9,396 nt of DNA, taken from Chloroflexota bacterium (GTDB lineage: Bacteria; Chloroflexota; UBA6077). A program made the translations under genes and the position numbers. Below the pieces are notes generated by a model. That model worked only from the letters and a program-made list of their open reading frames with translations, was not told where the DNA came from and searched no databases. Every line of letters begins with the position of its first letter. The first letter of the stretch is position 1. Below, one piece after another: positions 1 to 5,792 of this stretch. The stretch lies in contig JAJZRD010000144.1 in NCBI GenBank assembly GCA_021845945.1, positions 1 through 9,396 on the forward strand, in the 5' to 3' direction.

Positions 1-247
1 CCGCCACCCGGTCCCCGGGGGCGAGCTCGGTCACGTCGGGCGCGACAGCCACCACCTCTCCACTCCACTCGTGGCCAGGGATGTGGGGGTACTTCACGCC
101 GGGGAAAAGCCCTGCCAGCACCCGCAGATCCGTCCCGCAGATTGTGGTGGACTTGATCTTCACCAGCGCCTGCCCGGGACCCGGCTCGGGTCGCGCTACC
201 TCGCGGATCTCGAACTCGTTGGGCTGAGGGAAGACTACCGCTTTCAT
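1..247 (-). CDS. Zinc-dependent medium-chain alcohol/polyol dehydrogenase, N-terminal part (runs off left edge)
   Basis: Reading the minus strand from the ATG at 247 gives 82 open codons to the window edge. The protein begins MKAVVFPQPNEFEIREV and shows the GroES-like catalytic domain of the zinc medium-chain dehydrogenases. Visible are ICGTD (catalytic zinc Cys37), GHEWSG (His59-Glu60) and GDRVA (residues 78-82). An AGAGG ribosome site (complement of 253-257) lies 5 nt before the ATG. The family oxidises secondary alcohols or polyols with NAD(P)+ in the cytoplasm. The structural-zinc loop, Rossmann fold and C-terminus lie outside the window, so substrate and cofactor cannot be judged. It resembles the next gene (shared EFEIR, ICGTD, GHEWSG, GDRVA), so the pair look like tandem paralogues, probably co-transcribed leftward from the promoter near 1540. 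Family call is firm; exact function is unknown. Confidence 0.88.
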   Translation of the reverse strand, partial: MKAVVFPQPNEFEIREVARPEPGPGQALVKIKSTTICGTDLRVLAGLFPGVKYPHIPGHEWSGEVVAVAPDVTELAPGDRVA

Positions 248-404
248 CTCTACCTCTTAGCGGTCAGCCGTCAGCTTTCAGCAATCAGCAATGGGTGCGA
301 GGTGCGGAGTGAGGGTCTGCATCGCGCACCCCGCACTCCCGTACTCTCCTTCAGCCTCTATCCTCCAGCTGATAGCTGATAGCTGACTGCTGATAGCTGT
401 CAGC
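248..404. repeat. Intergenic element of nested, inverted 7-bp repeat arrays
   Basis: Nearly the whole gap between the two dehydrogenase genes is built of degenerate 7-bp units. Positions 263-290 hold four TCAGC-cored heptamers (GTCAGCC, GTCAGCT, TTCAGCA, ATCAGCA). Positions 293-313 hold three units of the GGTGCG type. Positions 326-339 hold GCACCCC and GCACTCC, the complement type. Positions 367-401 hold five GCTGA-cored heptamers. The outer arrays are inverted with respect to each other, as are the inner ones, so the transcript could fold into a long composite hairpin. The right array ends against the stop codon of the upstream gene (405-407). I see no convincing gene in this gap. Such elements may be non-coding spacers or act in mRNA stability or termination; no function is shown. 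Confidence 0.75.
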
Positions 405-1481
405 TTAATTCGGCTTGACGATGACCTTCATGGCGCCGTCGATGCGCTCGTTGAAGACCTTGAAAGCCGTAGCGAAATCGGACAGCGGGAAGGTGTGGGT
501 TATGAGGGGCTTGAGCCGCACCCTACCCGCCGCGATGAGAGGGATGACCTCCTGGCAGGTGTTCCGGTTCGCCCGAACGCCGTACAGATCGATCTCCTGG
601 AGCACGATCTTCCGGAAGGGGATCGCAGTGGGAACCTGCGGGATACCGGTGAAGCTGACCCGTCCGCCTTTGCGGACCATCTCCACGGCCGACTTTACCG
701 ACTCCTCGTTGCCCGCGCAGTCCACCACCACGTCGGGGCCGCGACCGCCGGTCATCGCCCTGATCCCCTCCACGACATCACCGCTCTTGCGATCGAAGAT
801 CTCGTAGCCGAACACCTCTTTGCACATCCGGAGCCGCTCGCCGCCACCTACCAGGATGGCCCGGGAGGCGCCCAGGGCGGTGGCGCACTCGGCGACCAGC
901 ACCCCCATGGGACCGGCGCCGACGACGCAGATGGTGTCGCCGGGCTCGACGCCCGGGCGCTTGGCGGAGTGGAGGGCGATGCTGGCGGTATCCACCAGCG
1001 CCCCTTCCTCAGAGGTCATGCTGTCCGGGATCCTGTGGATGGACTTGATGGTGGACAGCATGTACTGGGCGTAGGCGCCCTGGGTGTAGTGGCCGTACTG
1101 GCGGTGGCCCAGCTTCTCGTTGCCGTAGTTCTCGCACAGGTTGTAACGGCCGGTGACGCACATCTGGCAGTAACCGCAGCCGCTGTGGGAGGTGCCGGCG
1201 ACCCGGTCTCCAACCTTGAAGCCAAACTCCAGGGCCCCGGGGCTGGCCTCGACGATGGTACCCGACCACTCGTGGCCCGGGGTGAAGGGGTAGGCCTTGG
1301 GCCACATCCCCTTGTAGGTACCCTCGATAATCTCGGTATCGGTGCCGCAGATGGCGATGGCATCGACCCGGCAGAGCACCTCCATGGGACCGACGGTGGG
1401 GGTGGGGATAGCGCGGATTTCGAACTCCTTGGGTGCCGTGAGGACCAGGGCCATCATTTCGTCAGGTACTTCCCTGCCCAT
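405..1481 (-). CDS. Zinc-dependent medium-chain alcohol/polyol dehydrogenase
   Basis: This complete 358-residue cytoplasmic dehydrogenase belongs to the threonine/sorbitol dehydrogenase-like group of zinc medium-chain dehydrogenases. The catalytic zinc ligands appear as ICGTD (Cys45) and GHEWSG (His70-Glu71). The structural-zinc loop CGYCQMC...C supplies Cys102, Cys105, Cys108 and Cys116. The Rossmann fold shows GAGPMG at 188-193. After the second beta strand the sequence is VGGGERL, without the acidic residue typical of NAD-specific relatives, so NADP use or loose specificity is possible (inference). An ATG at 1493 is in frame, but the GGAGG ribosome site (complement of 1487-1491) lies just inside it and 5 nt before the ATG at 1481, which I choose. 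A further Met pair at 1457/1454 starts the conserved domain (MMALVL). Transcription likely begins near 1531 under LacI-type control, continuing into the paralogue at 247. The substrate, an alcohol or sugar alcohol, is unknown. Confidence 0.93.
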   Translation of the reverse strand: MGREVPDEMMALVLTAPKEFEIRAIPTPTVGPMEVLCRVDAIAICGTDTEIIEGTYKGMWPKAYPFTPGHEWSGTIVEASPGALEFGFKVGDRVAGTSHSGCGYCQMCVTGRYNLCENYGNEKLGHRQYGHYTQGAYAQYMLSTIKSIHRIPDSMTSEEGALVDTASIALHSAKRPGVEPGDTICVVGAGPMGVLVAECATALGASRAILVGGGERLRMCKEVFGYEIFDRKSGDVVEGIRAMTGGRGPDVVVDCAGNEESVKSAVEMVRKGGRVSFTGIPQVPTAIPFRKIVLQEIDLYGVRANRNTCQEVIPLIAAGRVRLKPLITHTFPLSDFATAFKVFNERIDGAMKVIVKPN

Positions 1482-1517
1482 TCGAGCCTCCATCGAAAAT
1501 GTTCGCGGACGCCGCGC

Positions 1518-1529
1518 GCAAACGTTTGC
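1518..1529. promoter_or_regulatory. LacI-family operator O1 (dehydrogenase side)
   Basis: GCAAACGTTTGC is a perfect 12-bp palindrome with the central CpG usual in LacI/GalR/PurR-family operators, and it matches the core of the E. coli PurR box. It lies immediately downstream of the predicted start of leftward transcription (about 1531), the position in which a bound repressor blocks initiation or early elongation. The similarity to the PurR box reflects the family and does not prove purine sensing. Confidence 0.85.
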
Positions 1530-1537
1530 CGAATGGC

Positions 1538-1566
1538 ACTATATCATGGCCGTCAAGGTCTGTCCA
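1538..1566 (-). promoter_or_regulatory. Predicted sigma70-type promoter for the dehydrogenase genes
   Basis: On the minus strand, TGGACA (1566-1561) and TATAGT (1543-1538) are separated by exactly 17 bp, each matching the consensus at five of six positions. The expected start is near 1531, giving a leader of about 50 nt before the ATG at 1481. Operator O1 directly follows. It is predicted from sequence only, but it is one of the two best promoter-like matches I found in the window. Confidence 0.65.
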
Positions 1567-1620
1567 GTACCTTCTTGCTCCCCGGCCCGAACCGCCCCGA
1601 CATCGATACAGCAGCGGAGA

Positions 1621-1632
1621 GCAAACGTTTGA
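1621..1632. promoter_or_regulatory. LacI-family operator O2 (central)
   Basis: GCAAACGTTTGA contains the perfect decamer CAAACGTTTG at 1622-1631. It overlaps neither predicted promoter and lies midway between them, which suits an auxiliary operator that strengthens repression through looping to O1 or O3. Confidence 0.8.
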
Positions 1633-1686
1633 ACTGCTCCTGCGACCCCCTCACGACAAGGCTTTACCGCGCCAGCGGAAGGGGTA

Positions 1687-1715
1687 TTGCAAACGTTTGT
1701 CCTATGTGCTATGGT
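1687..1715 (+). promoter_or_regulatory. Predicted sigma70-type promoter of the lacI-family gene
   Basis: TTGCAA (1687-1692) and TATGGT (1710-1715) are separated by 17 bp. The start would fall near 1722, leaving a short leader before the ATG at 1744. Operator O3 covers the -35 box and the upstream part of the spacer, so repressor binding would exclude RNA polymerase, consistent with autorepression. Predicted from sequence only. Confidence 0.6.
1689..1700. promoter_or_regulatory. LacI-family operator O3 (regulator side)
   Basis: GCAAACGTTTGT carries the same CAAACGTTTG core (1690-1699) as O1 and O2. It overlaps the -35 element and spacer of the promoter driving the regulator gene, a position expected for negative autoregulation. 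Confidence 0.82.
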
Positions 1716-1743
1716 TCAATTACTCTCACCGTCGGGGGGAAAG

Positions 1744-2796
1744 ATGGCTCCTACCCTGAAGGACGTAGCAGAACTAGCCGGAGTTGACGTCTCCACCGCC
1801 TCTCGGGTGGTCAACGGCGCCGGCTTCCGGGTCCGCGAGGATACCCGCCAGAGGGTGCTCGCCGCCGCCCGCGACCTCGGCTACCAGCCGAACGCCCTGG
1901 CTCGCAGCCTCAGGGTCGGCAGAAGCAACATGTTCGCCCTGCTGGTGCCCGACATCACCAACCCCTTCTTCGCCGAACTGAGCAAGGGGGCCGAGGACGC
2001 CACCTCCAGCTACGGCTACAGCCTCATCCTCTGCAACACCGAGGACCGGGCCGACACCGAGGAGGAGTACATCCGCGCCCTGAGGGAGCGCCAGATCGAC
2101 GGCTTTCTCCTGGCCACCAGCCACGCCGGCGACGTCGCCGCCAAGCGACTGATCGACGCCAACTATCCGGTGGTGCTGGTAAACCGCCGCATGCGCGGGG
2201 TGCGCACGGGCTACGTGGTAGCCGACGACGCCCCCGGCGCACGCCAGGCGGTCTCCCATCTGATCTCCCTGGGCCATCGGAGGATCGCCCACATCACGGG
2301 CTATCCCCACGCCGATACGGCGGTACGGCGGCGTGACGCCTACGTCGCCACCATGACCGCCCACGGTCTGGGGGACATCGCACGGGAACTCACCGTCCAG
2401 GGAGACTACACCCTGAAGGCCGGCCAGCAGGCCATGGAGCAGCTGCTCGACCTGACGGAACCATCCACCGCGGTCTTTGCCGCCAACGACATCATGGCCC
2501 TGGGGGCCATGACCACCGCGCGGGAGCGGGGCGTGAGAGTTCCCCAGGACATGGCCATCGTCGGATTCAACGACATCGTCCTGGCCAGGCTGAGTTGCCC
2601 GACCCTCACCACCGTCCGCACCCCCATCTACGAAATGGGCGCCCTGGCCGCCCAGATGCTGGTCAAGCGGGTCAAGGGCGAGGACCCCAGCCCGGCGGGG
2701 ATAGTGCTGCGGAATGAACTGATAGTGCGGGAGTCCAGCGGCCAGCCCCTGGCAGAGAAGAGCATGGCGGCGCTGTCCAAAGCCACCAGTGACTAG
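1744..2796 (+). CDS. LacI-family transcriptional repressor
   Basis: The 350-residue protein has standard LacI/GalR architecture. The N-terminal helix-turn-helix spans residues 4-24 (TLKDVAELAGVDVSTASRVVN). A hinge helix follows near residues 50-57 (NALARSL), then a periplasmic-binding-like ligand domain from about residue 62 (FALLVPDITNPFFAEL) to about 338, with typical motifs such as FAANDIMALGA and VGFND. It should act as a cytoplasmic dimer or tetramer that leaves its operators on binding a small ligand, often a sugar or sugar derivative; the ligand is not predictable here. I place the start at the ATG at 1744, preceded by a G-rich ribosome site (1734-1739). An in-frame TTG at 1687 would add 19 residues encoded by the promoter and operator and is unlikely. 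The three matching palindromes upstream are its probable targets. Confidence 0.95.
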   Translation: MAPTLKDVAELAGVDVSTASRVVNGAGFRVREDTRQRVLAAARDLGYQPNALARSLRVGRSNMFALLVPDITNPFFAELSKGAEDATSSYGYSLILCNTEDRADTEEEYIRALRERQIDGFLLATSHAGDVAAKRLIDANYPVVLVNRRMRGVRTGYVVADDAPGARQAVSHLISLGHRRIAHITGYPHADTAVRRRDAYVATMTAHGLGDIARELTVQGDYTLKAGQQAMEQLLDLTEPSTAVFAANDIMALGAMTTARERGVRVPQDMAIVGFNDIVLARLSCPTLTTVRTPIYEMGALAAQMLVKRVKGEDPSPAGIVLRNELIVRESSGQPLAEKSMAALSKATSD

Positions 2797-2814
2797 AAAG
2801 GCGGACGCTCAACA

Positions 2815-2831
2815 GCGATCCGTTGGATCGC
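2815..2831 (+). terminator. Possible weak terminator after the lacI-family gene
   Basis: GCGATCC and GGATCGC form a perfect 7-bp stem with a 3-nt loop, starting 18 bp after the regulator stop codon. Only a short CCTTT follows rather than a run of T, so intrinsic termination would be weak. It may instead be an incidental palindrome. Confidence 0.35.
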
Positions 2832-2864
2832 CCTTTCGAATCGATACATCTGGCAATTAGCAGA

Positions 2865-2876
2865 GCGGTCGACCGC
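2865..2876. promoter_or_regulatory. Palindrome upstream of glcD, candidate operator
   Basis: GCGGTCGACCGC is a perfect 12-bp palindrome 59 bp before the glcD start, in the 139-bp gap after the regulator gene. It does not match the CAAACGTTTG operators. If it binds a protein, the catabolic operon would have its own regulator. I found no strong promoter in this gap. Confidence 0.3.
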
Positions 2877-2935
2877 CTGCGAGCGCGCACCTTGGCAGGG
2901 TTCTCCTTCGCAACCCTTTTCCAGGGAGGGTCCAC

Positions 2936-4372
2936 GTGGCGCAACGAAGCGTTCTGGTCCAGGAACTGGAGGCCCTAGTCGGTCGGGATCGAGTCCTTTC
3001 GGACCCGATCGACCTGCGATGCTATCTCTTCGACAGCGGGCTGCCCAGCCTCCTGCATCCCGAGGCCCCTGAGGCAGTGGTGATCCCCGGGAGCACGCAG
3101 GAGGTCGCGGCGGTGATCCGGTTCGCCCGCGAGCACCGGCTGCCGGTGACGCCGCGGGGCGCCGCCAGCGGCCAGGCTGGCGGTGCCGTAGCCTCCCCGG
3201 AGGGCATAATCATCGACTCCAGCGCCATGAATCGGGTGCTGGAAGTGGACGCCACCAATCTCCAGGCCCGAGTTCAGCCGGGCATCGCCTACGCGGCCCT
3301 CAACGACCAGTTGGACCGCTACCACCTTTTCCTTCCCCCCGATCCCAGCAGCGGACAGGCCTGCACCCTCGGCGGCATGGTAGCCAACAACAGCAGCGGG
3401 CCTCGATCCCTCAAGTACGGCCCCGTCTCCCACTATGTCCTGGGGTTGGAGGTCGTCCTACCCACGGGCGAGGTGATCGTCACCGGCGGGGAGAAATCCA
3501 GGGTGCTGAAGAGTGCCTCCGGACTCAACCTGACCCAGCTGTTCGTGGGCTCCGGCGGCACCCTGGGATTCATCACCGAGATCCGTCTGCGCCTCCTCCA
3601 CAAGCCGGCCTCCCGAGCGGCGGTTCTGGTGGCCTTCGACGACATGGAGGACGGTTGGAAGATGGTCCAGGAGATCTGGGAAGCCGGCGTGGTCCCCAGG
3701 GCCATGGAGTTCGAGTATCCGGCGCCGGGCACCACCTCCGCCGCAGCGGAGTTCCGGCCCGCCTTCCACCTGCCCGAGGCCGAACTGGTCTTGATCGTCG
3801 AGATGGACGGCAACGAGTCCGGGGTGCGCCAGGAGGCGGAGACGGTGCTGGGAATCGCCCAGCGTCTGGCTCAGCGGGTGGAATTCGCCGACGATCCCCA
3901 CGGGGTGTCGGAGCTGTGGGAGATGCTGGACAGCGTAGAGGGAGCATCCTCTCAGATTCGGCCCGGTGCCCGCCGGATCCCTGGGGGTGAGGATATCGTC
4001 GTCCCCCTGGATCGAATGAGGGATGCCCTCAAGAGGATCCGGGCCATCACCCAGCGACACGGGATCGGCGCGGTGTGCTTCGGCCACGCCGGGCAGGGGA
4101 ACATCCACTCCGGGCTGCTGGTGAAGCCGGAGGACCCCCGGGAGGTGGAGGAGACCGAGGCGGCGATGCGGGAGATCCACCTGATGGCCCTGCAGATGGG
4201 AGGCAGCCTCACCGGCGAGCACGGCATAGGGACCAGCCGGCTGGAGTTTGTGGCAGCGGAGCACGGAGCGGCCTACCCGGTGATGGCGAAGATCAAGCGT
4301 GCCCTGGACCCGGACAACATTATGAACCCGGGCAAGGTCTTCTCGCAGGAAGTATTGAGGACTGAGCCATGA
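2936..4372 (+). CDS. glcD: FAD-linked 2-hydroxyacid dehydrogenase, GlcD-type
   Basis: This 478-residue flavoprotein of the VAO/PCMH family oxidises a 2-hydroxyacid such as glycolate or D-lactate to the 2-oxoacid. The FAD-binding domain occupies about residues 42-220, with PRGAASGQAGGAV (73-85) and PPDPSSGQACTLGGMVANNS near 134-153. The FAD-oxidase C-terminal domain follows, with GHAGQGNIH (383-391), GEHGIG (427-432) and DPDNIMNPGKVF near the end. His384, His391, Glu428 and His429 match the metal-binding and catalytic set of D-2-hydroxyglutarate dehydrogenase and its relatives; Gln387 replaces the Asp usual in GHAGDGN. The GTG start at 2936 has GGAGG (2925-2929) 6 nt upstream. The last residues (EVLRTEP) are encoded by a 7-bp repeat element. 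It heads the operon with glcF. The family is certain; the substrate is not, with D-lactate, glycolate and other D-2-hydroxyacids all possible. Confidence 0.93.
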   Translation: MAQRSVLVQELEALVGRDRVLSDPIDLRCYLFDSGLPSLLHPEAPEAVVIPGSTQEVAAVIRFAREHRLPVTPRGAASGQAGGAVASPEGIIIDSSAMNRVLEVDATNLQARVQPGIAYAALNDQLDRYHLFLPPDPSSGQACTLGGMVANNSSGPRSLKYGPVSHYVLGLEVVLPTGEVIVTGGEKSRVLKSASGLNLTQLFVGSGGTLGFITEIRLRLLHKPASRAAVLVAFDDMEDGWKMVQEIWEAGVVPRAMEFEYPAPGTTSAAAEFRPAFHLPEAELVLIVEMDGNESGVRQEAETVLGIAQRLAQRVEFADDPHGVSELWEMLDSVEGASSQIRPGARRIPGGEDIVVPLDRMRDALKRIRAITQRHGIGAVCFGHAGQGNIHSGLLVKPEDPREVEETEAAMREIHLMALQMGGSLTGEHGIGTSRLEFVAAEHGAAYPVMAKIKRALDPDNIMNPGKVFSQEVLRTEP

Positions 4373-4424
4373 GGACTGAGGTGCAACTCCTGACCTCATG
4401 CCCCAGTCCTCAGTCCTCAGTCCT
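4357..4424. repeat. Inverted 7-bp repeat element spanning the glcD stop and glcD-glcF gap
   Basis: Two copies of GAGGACTGAG (4357-4366 and 4371-4380) are followed by three tandem CAGTCCT heptamers (4404-4424) in inverted orientation. GAGGACTGAG can pair with CTCAGTCCTC, giving a 10-bp stem with a loop of about 30 nt. The element overlaps the glcD stop (4370-4372), supplies the last glcD codons and ends just before the glcF ribosome site. It shares the 7-bp period of the element at 248-404 but has a different core. It might separate the translation or stability of the two cistrons; no function is established. Confidence 0.75.
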
Positions 4425-4436
4425 TTGAGGGTGGGC

Positions 4437-5729
4437 ATGGCAAGGGAAGAGCTGTACGCGCTGGTGCGGTCTTACATCGAAAAGTGCAACCGCTGCGGCG
4501 ACTGCCGGGCGGTCTGCCCTGTCTTTGCCGAGGAGCCAACCGAGACAGCGGTGGCCCGCGGGAAGCTGCTGCTGGCAGGCCGGCTGCTCTCGGGGGAGTT
4601 GGAGCCCTCGCCGGAGCTGATGGAGCGGCTGGACAAGTGTCTCCTGTGCCAGCGCTGCACCTTCAACTGCGCCTTTCACCTTCGGGTGGATCGGGTGGTC
4701 ATGGCCGCTCGGGCGGCCCTGGCCGAGACCGGCGCCCTGCCTGTGGCCAAGAAAGCGGTGTTCAGCCTCCTGGGGGATCACTCCTGGACTATGCGGCTGC
4801 TGTGTGGTGCCGGCGCTCTCACGGCCACCCTCTGGGGCAAACGGATCCCCGAGGAGAGCGGACTGCGGCTCCGCTTCCCGCTGGGTGGGGCGCTGGACGG
4901 GGACAGGGTTGTCCCGCGTCCGGCGGCTCGACCCTTCCGAAGCCGGGTTCCGGCCTCGGTCGACGTCGACCAGCCGAAGGGCAGGGTAGCCCTCTTTACC
5001 GGCTGCTACATCAACTATCTCGCCCCCGACATCGGCGTGGATGCCCTGAGCCTCCTGGGCCGCGCCGGGGTCTCCGTGGTCGTCCCCGAGGGCCAGGTCT
5101 GTTGTGGAACGCCAATGATGGCCTCGGGCGACTTCCCCAGAGCGCTACAGTTGATGAAGGCCAACCTGGAGGCGCTCTCGGCGATCCAGACAGATGCGAT
5201 AGTGGTCGCCTGCGCCACCTGCGGCACCGCTCTACGGGACCTCTACCCCGAGATGCTGGGGAAGCTGGATCCCTCCATGGCGGAGAAGGCTCGCTGGGTA
5301 GCCGGCAGGACCTACGACATATCGGAGTTCCTGGCCGAAGTGATCCCTCTCCCCGAACCGCCGCCGTTAGAAGAGACGCTGATAGTCACCTACCACGACA
5401 GCTGCCACCTGGCGAGGGGGCTGGGGATCCGCCGGCAACCCCGCAAGCTGCTCCAGAGCATCGGCAACCTGGAATTGGTCGAAATGGAGGGCGCAGACCA
5501 CTGCTGCGGCGGCGCCGGCGCTTTCGGCTTCACTCAGCGAAGGCTGTCGGTGCGGATCGGAAACCGAAAGATCGAGAGCATCACCGAGACCGGTGCGGAG
5601 TTGGTGGTGAGCGGCTGCCACGGCTGCAACCTGCAGATCACCGAGGGCCTGGTGAGGGAGCGCAGCCGCACCCGAACCGTGCACCTGGTGCAACTGCTGG
5701 AGAGAGCCCACCGCCGGGGACGAGAGTAG
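4437..5729 (+). CDS. glcF: Iron-sulfur subunit of 2-hydroxyacid dehydrogenase, GlcF-type
   Basis: The 430-residue protein carries electrons from the GlcD flavin towards the respiratory chain. Two ferredoxin-type clusters are visible: Cys17, 20, 23, 27 (CNRCGDCRAVC) and Cys68, 71, 74, 78 (CLLCQRCTFNC, without the usual following Pro). Two CCG (heterodisulfide reductase-like) domains follow: Cys190 with Cys222-Cys223-Gly, and Cys323 with Cys356-Cys357-Gly. A late SGCHGCNLQI resembles the end of this family. The length suits GlcF. The ATG at 4398 is in frame but its first 13 codons are made of the 7-bp repeat, whereas the ATG at 4437 has GAGGG 5 nt upstream and begins with conserved sequence, so I use 4437. 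No glcE intervenes, giving a two-subunit GlcD-GlcF arrangement. A lactate-utilisation (LutA-like) or other hydroxyacid complex is the alternative. Confidence 0.92.
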   Translation: MAREELYALVRSYIEKCNRCGDCRAVCPVFAEEPTETAVARGKLLLAGRLLSGELEPSPELMERLDKCLLCQRCTFNCAFHLRVDRVVMAARAALAETGALPVAKKAVFSLLGDHSWTMRLLCGAGALTATLWGKRIPEESGLRLRFPLGGALDGDRVVPRPAARPFRSRVPASVDVDQPKGRVALFTGCYINYLAPDIGVDALSLLGRAGVSVVVPEGQVCCGTPMMASGDFPRALQLMKANLEALSAIQTDAIVVACATCGTALRDLYPEMLGKLDPSMAEKARWVAGRTYDISEFLAEVIPLPEPPPLEETLIVTYHDSCHLARGLGIRRQPRKLLQSIGNLELVEMEGADHCCGGAGAFGFTQRRLSVRIGNRKIESITETGAELVVSGCHGCNLQITEGLVRERSRTRTVHLVQLLERAHRRGRE

Positions 5730-5792
5730 GAGAAGACCGGGCATGGCCGGTGCCACCCCAGATCGAACGATTGTGGTTATAGGAGGAAGGAG

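Larger units (their letters stand above)
1482..1743. promoter_or_regulatory. Divergent control region between the dehydrogenase and lacI-family genes
   Basis: This 262-bp region contains no convincing gene. It holds two outward-facing sigma70-like promoters and three copies of the decamer CAAACGTTTG (cores at 1519-1528, 1622-1631 and 1690-1699). The middle copy is symmetric: 54 bp separate it from the minus-strand -35 box and 54 bp from the plus-strand -35 box. Operator centres are 103 and 68 bp apart, which would allow DNA looping by a multimeric repressor. The arrangement implies that the adjacent LacI-family protein represses both the dehydrogenase operon and itself, with an unidentified ligand as inducer. 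Confidence 0.8.

Noticed and set aside
71..379. Short plus-strand open frame over the left edge and the first gap
   Set aside because: It is antisense to the partial dehydrogenase and continues through the heptamer repeats; no domain or ribosome site supports it.
1518..1700. Reading the operators as true PurR boxes and assigning purine control
   Set aside because: The core matches the PurR box, but many LacI-family members share it; the neighbouring genes are dehydrogenases, not purine genes.
1687..1743. TTG-started N-terminal extension of the LacI-family protein
   Set aside because: These 19 codons coincide with the predicted promoter and operator O3, and the HTH begins in the normal place after the ATG at 1744.
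495..1787. Long plus-strand open frame opposite the complete dehydrogenase (430 codons)
   Set aside because: It has low-complexity Gly/Ala/Asp/His-rich composition without domains and lies opposite a gene with complete zinc and Rossmann motifs; it is a GC-driven shadow.
4357..4424. Possible CRISPR or microRNA-like array
   Set aside because: Units are 7 bp, contiguous and inverted, without unique spacers of regular length; no cas gene is nearby.
4484..5782. Overlapping plus-strand open frame across glcF
   Set aside because: The frame from 4437 holds both ferredoxin clusters and both CCG domains; the other is compositionally biased and lacks a plausible start.
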